A stretch of 7,887 bases of DNA from Planctomycetes bacterium RIFOXYC2_FULL_41_27 (GTDB lineage Bacteria > Planctomycetota > Brocadiia > Brocadiales > Brocadiaceae), in the NCBI GenBank assembly GCA_001828645.1, contig MHZD01000223.1, forward strand, positions 553-8,439, in the 5' to 3' direction. This document shows positions 1-5,866 of this stretch, piece by piece. Positions within the stretch are counted from its first letter, which is position 1. Each line of letters starts with the position of its first letter. Below the pieces are notes generated by a model. That model saw only the letters and a list, made by a program, of their open reading frames with translations, was not told the DNA's origin and did no database searches. The position numbers and the translations under genes are program-made.

Positions 1-903
1 GGCGCCCAACACGGCAGCGCCGCCGGACATGTCGCTTTTCATCTGGTCCATGTCTTTTGCCTGTTTCAGGCATATTCCGCCAGAATCAAAGGTGAGTCCT
101 TTTCCAACGAATACAATCGTATCCTGGTTTTTAGCGCGCGCATTGTATTCGAGTATGATAAATTTCGGGGGTTGGGCGCTGCCCTGTGAAACGCCCAGTA
201 TGCCGCCCATCCCAAGTTTTTTAAGTGCGGGCCTAGACAATACTTTACATTGAATGCCAGGTTCTTTAGCCAATTTTTTTGCAGTATCGGCCAAAACGAC
301 GGGGGTTTTATCCTGTGCGGGGGTATTGATAAGATCACGTGTAAAATAGACCGCATCTGCGATAATTTGACCGTGCTTGACGGCCTTGTTTGCAGGCTTA
401 AGCGCCTCTTTTTTAGATAAAAGGAGTGTAAGTGATTTAATTTCCTTTTGCTCTTCGGGGGGGACATTTTTATACCGCTGAAATTTATACAGGGCGAGCA
501 AACATCCCTCAACATAAGCCTGATACCATTCGATTGATGAGGGATTCGGTATTTCAATTGAATCTATTACGCTGGTAACTTCACTGATGCCCATGGCGCG
601 GGTGACGCTGGTGGTAGTCCCTGCAGCCTGTCTCACCTTATCGAATGTTACATCTTTTTTCCTTCCCAGTCCTGCCAGCATGATGCGTTTGGCCGGGATT
701 TTTCCGTACGTCGGGAAGACGGTTGTTTTATTGACTTTAGCAACAAATTCCCTTTTTTTTATTAATTCAGTAATGGTATTATTCAGAGCGTTATCAAAGA
801 AGGCAAGCGCGCCTTCAACTGTTTTTACGTCTTCGTATAAATAAAAAACCAATATTTCTGCCGACTCCTTTTCTGCGATTCCTATTTTGATGTTGATGTT
901 CAT
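1..903 (-). CDS. pepA: Leucyl aminopeptidase (peptidase family M17), 3' end beyond the window
   Basis: This is a cytosolic aminopeptidase that removes N-terminal residues from peptides, using two metal ions. The visible 301 codons are open from the ATG at 903 to the window edge. About 200 further residues are expected, since M17 enzymes are near 500 aa. Residues about 20-145 match the N-terminal M17 domain in position. RDLINTP (189-195) is the usual entry to the catalytic domain. The metal-binding stretch reads VGKGLTFDSGG, then MKSDM, placing Lys268, Asp273 and Asp291 almost exactly where E. coli PepA has K270, D275 and D293; Lys280 corresponds to catalytic K282. The NTDAEGRL motif would lie off the edge. 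A TTGAGG ribosome site sits 6 nt before the ATG, and a consensus promoter lies upstream. A run of seven G (457-463 on the plus strand) and one of eight T (753-760) lie inside the gene but the frame is intact across both. The family assignment is firm; whether it acts only in peptide turnover or also binds DNA, as E. coli PepA does, cannot be told. Confidence 0.93.
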   Translation of the reverse strand, partial: MNINIKIGIAEKESAEILVFYLYEDVKTVEGALAFFDNALNNTITELIKKREFVAKVNKTTVFPTYGKIPAKRIMLAGLGRKKDVTFDKVRQAAGTTTSVTRAMGISEVTSVIDSIEIPNPSSIEWYQAYVEGCLLALYKFQRYKNVPPEEQKEIKSLTLLLSKKEALKPANKAVKHGQIIADAVYFTRDLINTPAQDKTPVVLADTAKKLAKEPGIQCKVLSRPALKKLGMGGILGVSQGSAQPPKFIILEYNARAKNQDTIVFVGKGLTFDSGGICLKQAKDMDQMKSDMSGGAAVLGA

Positions 904-961
904 AAAAAGCCTCAAAGCCTTGTATTTTATGTTCCAATCCTTCAATTTCAGGTATGTTCGG

Positions 962-990
962 ATTATATGACCCGTACTGCTACCTGTCAA
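962..990 (-). promoter_or_regulatory. Consensus sigma-70 promoter of pepA
   Basis: Read on the minus strand, TTGACA (plus-strand 985-990) and TATAAT (962-967) are separated by exactly 17 nt. Both hexamers match the consensus perfectly. Transcription would start near 955, giving a leader of about 50 nt before the pepA ATG at 903. The -35 box is only 4 bp from the repeat element that begins at 995, so the repeat would lie just upstream of the promoter without interrupting it. Confidence 0.85.
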
Positions 991-994
991 GTTA

Positions 995-1256
995 GAAATT
1001 CCCCTCTTGGGAGGGGACTTCGTCGTGAGCTCAGTCGAACGATTTAGGGGTGGGTAAGTCGGTAATTCGTGAAATATTCACCCCGTTAGAAAGGAGTCTC
1101 CGACCTAAAGGGCGGAGTTTTGAGAAAATACAGTGTGGGAGGGGTTTGAAGCCTCTTCCAAACTTTCTAACGGGGTGAACTGAGATTCCACGCCCCTTGT
1201 CCTCGTGAAAACGGGGAAAGGAACCCACCCCTAACCCCTCCCAAGAGAGGAATTTC
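995..1256. repeat. Nested inverted-repeat element, outer arms 995-1055 and 1223-1256
   Basis: The right arm (1223-1256) reads in reverse complement as GAAATTCCTCTCTTGGGAGG, then GGTTAGGGGTGGGT. The left arm holds the same sequence in two pieces: 995-1016 (one mismatch) and 1044-1055 (TTAGGGGTGGGT). The 27 bp between the pieces (1017-1043) interrupt the arm. That insert contains TGAGCTCAGTCGAACGA, which looks like another short dispersed-repeat type. Each arm also contains its own small hairpin (CCCCTC/GAGGGG around TTGG). The centre holds a second, perfect inverted repeat, listed separately. No ORF with a usable start and ribosome site was found inside. The overall form suggests a mobile or REP-like palindromic element, but mobility is not shown. 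Confidence 0.7.
1077..1179. repeat. Inner 17-bp perfect inverted repeat
   Basis: TTCACCCCGTTAGAAAG at 1077-1093 is matched exactly in reverse complement at 1163-1179, enclosing 69 bp. The enclosed stretch has its own potential hairpins: CTCCG/CGGAG (1098-1102 with 1113-1117) and an imperfect palindrome, GTTTGAAG...CTTCCAAAC, just before the right arm. It is nested wholly inside the outer repeat 995-1256. As RNA it would fold into a long stem topped with small stem-loops on either strand. Confidence 0.75.
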
Positions 1257-1280
1257 AAAGTTCGCAGCATAGCATACCAG

Positions 1281-1354
1281 ACAACCCCCTCTATCCCCCT
1301 TTTCTAAGGGGGACCTGAAGAATTCCCCCTTAATAAAGGGGGCAAGGGGGTTGT
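1281..1354. repeat. C/G-rich double-hairpin repeat element
   Basis: The outer arms ACAACCCCCT (1281-1290) and AGGGGGTTGT (1345-1354) pair perfectly. Inside are two tight hairpins: TCCCCCTT/AAGGGGGA (1294-1301 with 1306-1313, loop 4) and CCCCCTT/AAGGGGG (1325-1331 with 1336-1342, loop AATA). The CCCCCTT unit recurs throughout, so several alternative pairings are possible. It resembles dispersed intergenic palindromes seen in many genomes. No T-run follows, so it is not a convincing intrinsic terminator. Confidence 0.7.
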
Positions 1355-1412
1355 TTGTGCTGGACATTTACTGTATATCAAAAAAGTCGCTACCGAAGGC
1401 AGCCTAATTTAT

Positions 1413-1443
1413 AGTAGAGACAGGTTTAAAACCTGTCTCTACT
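1413..1443. repeat. 31-bp near-perfect palindrome upstream of nifU
   Basis: AGTAGAGACAGGTTT (1413-1427) and AAACCTGTCTCTACT (1429-1443) are exact reverse complements around a single central A. The palindrome ends 30 bp before the -35 box of the nifU promoter. Such sequences are usually dispersed intergenic repeats. A regulator-binding site is a less likely alternative, because the arms are longer than normal operators. Confidence 0.75.
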
Positions 1444-1473
1444 GTACATGTGGTGATTAACTACAGGCGATAC

Positions 1474-1502
1474 TTGACATTCCAGATATAAAAGAATATA
1501 TT
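1474..1502 (+). promoter_or_regulatory. Sigma-70 promoter of nifUS
   Basis: TTGACA at 1474-1479 is followed after 17 nt by TATATT at 1497-1502, one base off the -10 consensus. Transcription would begin near 1509, about 40 nt before the nifU start. No obvious sigma-54 (-24/-12) element or NifA-type site is seen, which argues against classical nitrogen-fixation control. Confidence 0.75.
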
Positions 1503-1548
1503 TATTGTACAATACTTACAACAAATTTCATTAGGAAAGGAATAAGCA

Positions 1549-2403
1549 GTGTGGGATTATTCTGATAAGGTTAAAGACCATTTTTTCCACCCCAGAAATG
1601 TCGGTGAGATGGAAAATCCAGACGCAGTAGGCGAGGTGGGCAGTTTGGCCTGCGGGGATGCGTTAAAGTTGATGTTAAAACTGGATACATCCGGTCGTAT
1701 TGTGGATGTAAAATTCAAGACGTTCGGGTGTGGAAGCGCCATTGCCTCTGCGAGCGCCTTAACGGAGATGGTGAGAGGAAAGACGTTAGATGAGGCAGCA
1801 AAGATTGCCGATAGTGATATTGCAAATTATCTTGATGGATTACCGGAGCAAAAGATGCATTGTTCTGTGATGGGTCGTGAGGCGCTGGAAGCGGCCATTG
1901 CAAGTTATCGGGGAATAAAAATTGAAAAACCCATAGAGGAAGGAACGATTGTCTGCAAGTGTTTTGGGGTGACAGATAATAAAATTGCTCATGAAGTGAG
2001 AGAGCATAAATTAACTACCATTGAGCAGGTCACAAATTACTGTAAGGCAGGCGGCGGATGTCAATCCTGCCATCCGCAAATTCAGGCAATAATAGATGAG
2101 GTATGGCAAAAGGAAAAAGAAAAAGCAATGGTCGAAAGCGCTAAAAAGCTGGTTAAAAAATTGACAAATATTCAGAAGATGAAGTTGATACAGGAAACGA
2201 TAGAAAGGGATATCCGGCCCGCCTTACAATCTGACGGAGGCGACATCGAACTGATTGATATAGACGGTGACCGGGTCATGGTTTCTTTTCGGGGCAGTTG
2301 TGTGGAGTGTCCCAGTTCGAAGGTTACTTTGAAATCTACCGTAGAGGCAAAACTGCAGGAATTTGTGGCAAATACAATTATCGTAGAGGAGGTGACTTCG
2401 TGA
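1549..2403 (+). CDS. nifU: NifU, three-domain Fe-S cluster assembly scaffold
   Basis: This protein builds transient Fe-S clusters from sulfur delivered by NifS and passes them to apo-proteins in the cytoplasm. It has 284 aa and the full modular NifU plan. Residues 1-125 form an IscU-like domain with Cys35, Cys61 and Cys105 and conserved Asp37. Residues about 132-185 form a BFD-like [2Fe-2S] domain with Cys136, Cys138, Cys171 and Cys174. A Lys-rich linker follows. Residues about 212-284 are the NifU C-terminal (Nfu) domain with Cys251-x-x-Cys254. All nine cysteines match those known in Azotobacter NifU in order and spacing. The start is a GTG with AGGAAAGG 8 nt upstream; no in-frame ATG gives a fuller N terminus. 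The stop overlaps the nifS start, implying translational coupling. The nif name reflects domain architecture: with no nitrogenase genes visible, a general Fe-S role is plausible. Confidence 0.95.
   Translation: MWDYSDKVKDHFFHPRNVGEMENPDAVGEVGSLACGDALKLMLKLDTSGRIVDVKFKTFGCGSAIASASALTEMVRGKTLDEAAKIADSDIANYLDGLPEQKMHCSVMGREALEAAIASYRGIKIEKPIEEGTIVCKCFGVTDNKIAHEVREHKLTTIEQVTNYCKAGGGCQSCHPQIQAIIDEVWQKEKEKAMVESAKKLVKKLTNIQKMKLIQETIERDIRPALQSDGGDIELIDIDGDRVMVSFRGSCVECPSSKVTLKSTVEAKLQEFVANTIIVEEVTS
2387..2392 (+). promoter_or_regulatory. Shine-Dalgarno site that sets the nifS start
   Basis: A full AGGAGG lies 7 nt before the GTG at 2400, inside the last codons of nifU. The nifS reading frame is open further upstream, with an in-frame ATG at 2298. 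That start has no comparable ribosome site and would add about 34 residues read from nifU codons. The GTG at 2400 places the protein directly at the family's usual N terminus (YTDNNATT). Confidence 0.8.
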
Positions 2404-3599
2404 AGGTTGTGTATACAGATAATAATGCTACAACGATGGTCGCTCCAGAAGTTGTAGAGGCTATGCTGCCTTATTTTACCGAGCATTACGGCAATCCATC
2501 GAGTATGCATTCCTTCGGTGGACAGGTAGCAAAAAAAATAGATGTTGCACGGCAGCAGGTGGCAGACATTCTCGGCGCTGACCCTTCAGAGATTGTGTTT
2601 ACAAGCTGTGGCACGGAGAGTGATAATGCGGCGATTTGGGGAATACTTCGGGCAAACCCGCATAAGAGGCATATTGTGACTTCAAGGGTAGAGCATCCTG
2701 CTGTTTATAATTTGTGTAAATATTTGGCTCAAAGCGGTTATCATGTAACGGAGCTTGGCGTGGACAGCAATGGGATGCTTAATCTCAATGAATTAGCCGA
2801 TGCAATAAAGGAAGATACGGCAATCGTATCGATTATGTATGCAAACAATGAGACAGGCGTGATATTCCCCATCGAGGAGATTGGCAACATTGTGAAACAA
2901 AAAGGTTCTATTTTGCATACTGATGCAGTTCAGGCTGTGGGTAAGATACCTTTAAATCTTTCGAAAAGTACGATAGATTTATTAACTCTGTCCGGGCATA
3001 AATTACATGCCCCTAAAGGAGTTGGCGCATTGTTTGTCAGGAAGGGAATAACGTTTTCGCCTTTTATCATCGGCGGGCATCAGGAAAAGAATCGCCGCGG
3101 AGGCACGGAAAACGTTCCGTCAATTATCGGGCTTGGCAAGGCATGTGAACTGGCAAAGAAATTTATGAACGAGGAAAATACACGGGTAAAACAATTGAGG
3201 GACAAGCTGGAGAATGAAATACTGAAAAAGGCGCCGGATCCCATGGTGAATGGTCATAGAACGCAGCGCCTTCCAAACACCACCAATATAAGCTTTGTAT
3301 TTGTGGAAGGGGAGGCCATTTTGTTACTCTTGAATGAAAAAGGAATTTGTGCCTCGTCTGGTTCAGCCTGCACCTCCGGTTCTTTGGAGCCTTCACATGT
3401 ACTGCGAGCTATGGGCGTTCCTTTTACGGCGGTGCACGGTTCTGTAAGGCTGAGTTTAAGCCGGTATAACACCATGGAGGACGTTGATTACATAATCGAA
3501 CATCTACCGCCTATTATCAAGAGGTTAAGAGAAATATCGCCTTATGGAAGGGAAACAAAGGTAAGGGAACAAACTAAGAGAATATCGGCAGGGGCATAA
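2400..3599 (+). CDS. nifS: NifS, PLP-dependent cysteine desulfurase
   Basis: This enzyme converts L-cysteine to alanine and holds the sulfur as a persulfide, which it donates to NifU. At 399 aa it has the normal family length. The N terminus YTDNNATT is typical. His99 (in VEHPA) would stack on the cofactor, Asp175 and Gln178 (in HTDAVQ) contact the pyridine ring side, and Lys201 in SGHKLHAPKG is the Schiff-base lysine. Cys324 in SSGSACTSGS is the persulfide cysteine. These agree with Azotobacter NifS K202 and C325, offset by one. RRGGTENV near the middle is also characteristic. The active-site loop is of the NifS/IscS class (group I). The start is GTG, overlapping the nifU stop by 4 bp with a strong ribosome site. 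The gene is the last of a two-gene operon; no U-tract terminator is evident after it. NifS rather than IscS is preferred because of the adjacent three-domain NifU. Confidence 0.95.
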   Translation: MKVVYTDNNATTMVAPEVVEAMLPYFTEHYGNPSSMHSFGGQVAKKIDVARQQVADILGADPSEIVFTSCGTESDNAAIWGILRANPHKRHIVTSRVEHPAVYNLCKYLAQSGYHVTELGVDSNGMLNLNELADAIKEDTAIVSIMYANNETGVIFPIEEIGNIVKQKGSILHTDAVQAVGKIPLNLSKSTIDLLTLSGHKLHAPKGVGALFVRKGITFSPFIIGGHQEKNRRGGTENVPSIIGLGKACELAKKFMNEENTRVKQLRDKLENEILKKAPDPMVNGHRTQRLPNTTNISFVFVEGEAILLLLNEKGICASSGSACTSGSLEPSHVLRAMGVPFTAVHGSVRLSLSRYNTMEDVDYIIEHLPPIIKRLREISPYGRETKVREQTKRISAGA

Positions 3600-3678
3600 A
3601 GCAGCATCAGTGTCAGGATGGTGGTTAGGGATTGACAATAAATAACATGGACAACTTCATGCCTGCCTGAGCGAGTCC

Positions 3679-3782
3679 GCTCGCCCTGTTAGATAACTGG
3701 CAAACCCGAAGATTTGCGTTATTTTTTGTCTGCCTCACCAGGTAACTTAAGTATCCCGTCGTAATTATCTAACAGGGCAAGC
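3679..3782. repeat. MITE-like 104-bp element with 18-bp terminal inverted repeats
   Basis: GCTCGCCCTGTTAGATAA at 3679-3696 pairs with its reverse complement at 3765-3782 with one mismatch, the inner 14 bp being perfect. The centre is AT-richer and non-coding, with a small hairpin GCAAA/TTTGC. The size and the termini fit a miniature inverted-repeat element mobilised in trans. No clear target-site duplication is visible at the ends, and no parent transposase is in the window, so the family is unknown. Confidence 0.6.
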
Positions 3783-3793
3783 TTCACCCGCAA

Positions 3794-3895
3794 TCAGGGC
3801 TAAAGCCCTGGTAGGACGTGTACCCACTACCCACTAACCCCAGCCTTAAGGCTGGGGTTAATGACGGTCTTCTCTGATTCGGGCTTTAGCCCTGA
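3794..3895. repeat. Cluster of three short palindromes
   Basis: Three hairpins occur in a row. The first is CAGGGCT-AA-AGCCCTG (3795-3810). The second is a perfect 26-bp palindrome (3835-3860) whose core is CCAGCCTTAAGGCTGG. The third is GGGCT-TT-AGCCC (3881-3892). The first and third are also inverted copies of each other over 15 bp (TCAGGGCTAAAGCCC at 3794-3808 versus 3881-3895), so the whole cluster could fold as one cruciform. Lying between convergent genes, it might help end transcription, but no T-run accompanies it. Confidence 0.7.
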
Positions 3896-3968
3896 CAGTG
3901 CCCGATATTCAAAGTGTCGGACAACATACTTGTTCAGATTATTTATTATCAATCCCTTAGTGTTACAG

Positions 3969-4095
3969 CAGGGCTGGTTCAATCTTGTAGATTGAACCAC
4001 ACCTTTAGAATTGGCCTGTAAGCCTTGGATTGGCGTCGGGTGCATGGAACGCGCCAAACGTTTCGGTTCAATCGAGGACGATTGAACCAGCCCTG
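3969..4095. repeat. Four-armed inverted-repeat element abutting the degP stop codon
   Basis: CAGGGCTGGTTCAATC (3969-3984) has a perfect 16-bp inverted copy at 4080-4095. In addition, the 9-mer GGTTCAATC and its complement occur as two local hairpins: 3976-3984 with 3990-3998 (loop 5) and 4065-4073 with 4080-4088 (loop 6). The same arm is therefore present four times and can pair locally or across the element. A further hairpin TTGGCG/CGCCAA (4030-4035 with 4052-4057) lies between. The element ends 3 bp from the degP stop. It could act as a terminator or mRNA 3'-end stabiliser for degP, but there is no T-run on the minus strand. Confidence 0.75.
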
Positions 4096-4098
4096 ACG

Positions 4099-5649
4099 TT
4101 ATTTTTCCTTTGTCTTGATAATAACATATCGGGAAAAGTCGCCTCTTTTTACCAGCATGAGGATGCCTTTTTCCTTATCCCCTTCACTTAATGCCTTTTT
4201 GAATTCCGCTACATTGCTGATTTTCTTCCGGTTTACCTCTTTAATGAGGTCGCCTTCTCTTATCTCGGACATGGCAGCAGGACTGCCAGGCTGAACCTCG
4301 GAGACGATTACTCCACTATCTTCTTCTATGCCCAGACTCTTGGCAAGTTCTTTTGTGAGATTTTGCACGGTCATTCCGAGGTCTTTCCCGGATGGCACTG
4401 CGCCAGTCCCCGCAGCGAATAAATCCGCAGGTTGTTCTCCGATTTTAACAATTAATTCCTTCTCTTTACCCTCTCTCAGGACCTTAACCTTTGCTTTTTT
4501 GCCGATTTCCGTTTGAGCGACGGCATTCCGAAGATGATTGACGTCCCGGATGGCTTTCCCATCATATTCAATCACGATATCGCCGCGTTCAAAGCCGGCC
4601 TCTTTTGCCGGAGAATTTTCCTGTATCTCGCTTACAAGGACGCCTTCTGTTATCGTGACGTTAAACGACTTTGCCAGGTCGGGGGTAATATCCTGGATTA
4701 CGACTCCAAGCCAACCTCGCGTAACCTTGCCTTTTTCTACGAGGTCTTTCATAATTGTTTTTACCATATTGACAGGGATGGCGAACCCAATGCCCTGATA
4801 ACCACCGCTTCGCGTAAATATAGCGGTATTGATGCCAATAATCTCTCCTCGTATGTTGACGAGCGGCCCGCCACTGTTGCCAGGATTGATAGCGGCATCT
4901 GTTTGGATCATGTCCTCGTACTGTGCAACGCCTACATTGGCCCTTCCTGTGGCGCTAATGACGCCAATGGATACTGTTTGTGATAAACCAAAAGGGTTTC
5001 CAATGGCAATTGCCCATTGACCAACCCGAATTGTATCTGAATCGCCCAATTTTGCTGAGGGTAAGTTTTTTCCTTCTATTTTTACTACGGCAATATCTGT
5101 CTGAGGATCGGTGCCAACAACCTTTCCATCAAACTCCCTTTTATCTCCCAGGGTAATTTTGAGTTCATCGGCATCTTCGACAACATGATTGTTTGTTACA
5201 ATATAGCCTTTTTCGCTGTCTATGATTACACCTGAACCAAGTCCCTGCACCTTATATTCGCCTTCAGGAGACCTCGGTTTGAAAAATCTGTCGAAAAAAT
5301 CATCGCCGAAGAAGTCCCTGAAATCCCGAAATTGGTCTTGGTCCTGTTCCTGATTTGGTCCAGGCCTGGGTTGGGAATGGTATTGGTCTTTGGGCATCTG
5401 CCTTTGCTTTTGCTGGGCATGCTTGAAGACCTTTACGGAAGTGATAGAGACAACGGCAGGTTTGACTTGTTCAACCACCTGCTCGAATACCTTCTCGAAA
5501 CGTTGTGCTGCAGCGACGTCATCGGAATCGGCAATCTGTTTGTTTGCAGCGTATAGCGTTGTTTTGCCGGAGAGACAAATACTGGTTGCAACGCAGAAAC
5601 CCGAAATTAAAAGAAAATGAAGACAAAACCTCCTCACCGTGTTAAACAT
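4099..5649 (-). CDS. degP: DegP/HtrA-family periplasmic serine protease with two PDZ domains
   Basis: This is an envelope protease and chaperone that degrades or holds misfolded exported proteins. It has 516 aa. Residues 1-35 are a signal peptide (MFNTVRR, hydrophobic core, cleavage probably near LYAA). A Gln/Asp/Phe-rich low-complexity segment (about 77-125, with QFRDFRDFF) occupies the position of the flexible LA-loop region. The trypsin-like domain has His155 (VTNNHVV), Asp185 (TDIAVV) and Ser259 (GNSGGP), so the triad is intact. PDZ1 spans about 312-405 and PDZ2 about 424-512. The start at 5649 is chosen because GAAGGGG lies just upstream and a signal peptide follows at once. The frame stays open to an ATG at 5727, but the promoter would then lie inside the gene. 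DegQ or MucD-type naming would suit equally well. No CpxR or sigma-E type site was recognised. Confidence 0.95.
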   Translation of the reverse strand: MFNTVRRFCLHFLLISGFCVATSICLSGKTTLYAANKQIADSDDVAAAQRFEKVFEQVVEQVKPAVVSITSVKVFKHAQQKQRQMPKDQYHSQPRPGPNQEQDQDQFRDFRDFFGDDFFDRFFKPRSPEGEYKVQGLGSGVIIDSEKGYIVTNNHVVEDADELKITLGDKREFDGKVVGTDPQTDIAVVKIEGKNLPSAKLGDSDTIRVGQWAIAIGNPFGLSQTVSIGVISATGRANVGVAQYEDMIQTDAAINPGNSGGPLVNIRGEIIGINTAIFTRSGGYQGIGFAIPVNMVKTIMKDLVEKGKVTRGWLGVVIQDITPDLAKSFNVTITEGVLVSEIQENSPAKEAGFERGDIVIEYDGKAIRDVNHLRNAVAQTEIGKKAKVKVLREGKEKELIVKIGEQPADLFAAGTGAVPSGKDLGMTVQNLTKELAKSLGIEEDSGVIVSEVQPGSPAAMSEIREGDLIKEVNRKKISNVAEFKKALSEGDKEKGILMLVKRGDFSRYVIIKTKEK

Positions 5650-5698
5650 ATTAAACCCCTTCAACTTAAAAGTATAGATTCTTAACATACCTTGAAGC

Positions 5699-5727
5699 AT
5701 TTTATTCCAGATAGAATTTTTTGTCAA
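5699..5727 (-). promoter_or_regulatory. Sigma-70 promoter of degP
   Basis: On the minus strand, TTGACA (plus 5722-5727) and TAAAAT (5699-5704) are separated by 17 nt. Transcription would start near 5692, giving a leader of roughly 43 nt before the ATG at 5649. This position rules against the in-frame ATG codons at 5727 and 5700 as the translation start. Confidence 0.75.
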
Positions 5728-5754
5728 TAGAATTCAATAGCTATGCGACCTTTC

Positions 5755-5790
5755 TATAATGCTTGCATTCTCTCTGTAGAATGATAAAAT
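5755..5790 (+). promoter_or_regulatory. Possible promoters for the phospholipase-D-like gene
   Basis: Two candidates lie upstream of the ATG at 5867. TATAAT at 5755-5760 is a perfect -10 box with only a poor -35 (ATTCAA). TTGCAT at 5763-5768 with TAAAAT at 5785-5790 has 16-nt spacing. Either would give a leader of about 70-100 nt. They are weaker than the degP promoter facing the other way. Confidence 0.4.
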
Positions 5791-5866
5791 ATTAAAATAT
5801 GACAACCGTAACAAGAATCAACTGGTATTTGTTCCATTGAGCAAATATATTGTGAAAAGGGGAATT

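Larger units (their letters stand above)
3627..3957. repeat. Outer inverted repeat of a composite intergenic element
   Basis: AGGGATTGACAATAAATAA (3627-3645) is matched in reverse complement at 3939-3957 with one mismatch in 19. Weaker similarity continues inward on both sides for perhaps 15 bp. The 293 bp between the arms contain two further independent inverted-repeat structures (3679-3782 and 3794-3895). The arrangement suggests that later insertions landed inside an older palindromic element. No coding region was recognised within it. Confidence 0.6.

Noticed and set aside
457..463. Run of seven G within pepA as a possible phase-variation or frameshift site
   Set aside because: The reading frame is intact across it and continues to the conserved motifs; one short homopolymer is not evidence of switching.
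66..557. A 163-codon minus-strand frame overlapping pepA
   Set aside because: It lies in another frame of the same strand as the leucyl aminopeptidase, whose continuous frame carries all the family motifs; the overlapping frame gives no recognisable protein.
1031..1367. Minus-strand open frames of 66 and 79 codons in the gap before nifU
   Set aside because: They consist of translated palindromic repeats (rich in Pro, Gly, Arg and Ser) with no ribosome site or family resemblance.
995..1443. CRISPR array
   Set aside because: The repeats are inverted and of different sequences; there are no evenly spaced direct repeats with unique spacers.
3835..3860. Intrinsic terminator for nifUS
   Set aside because: The stem is strong, but it lies over 230 bp from the stop and no T-run follows on either strand.
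3827..4057. Minus-strand 76-codon frame in the nifS-degP gap
   Set aside because: It is composed of the hairpin elements and has no ribosome site or recognisable domain.
4513..4983. Plus-strand 156-codon frame opposite degP
   Set aside because: It is the antisense shadow of the protease domain and first PDZ domain, with no start signals or family features.
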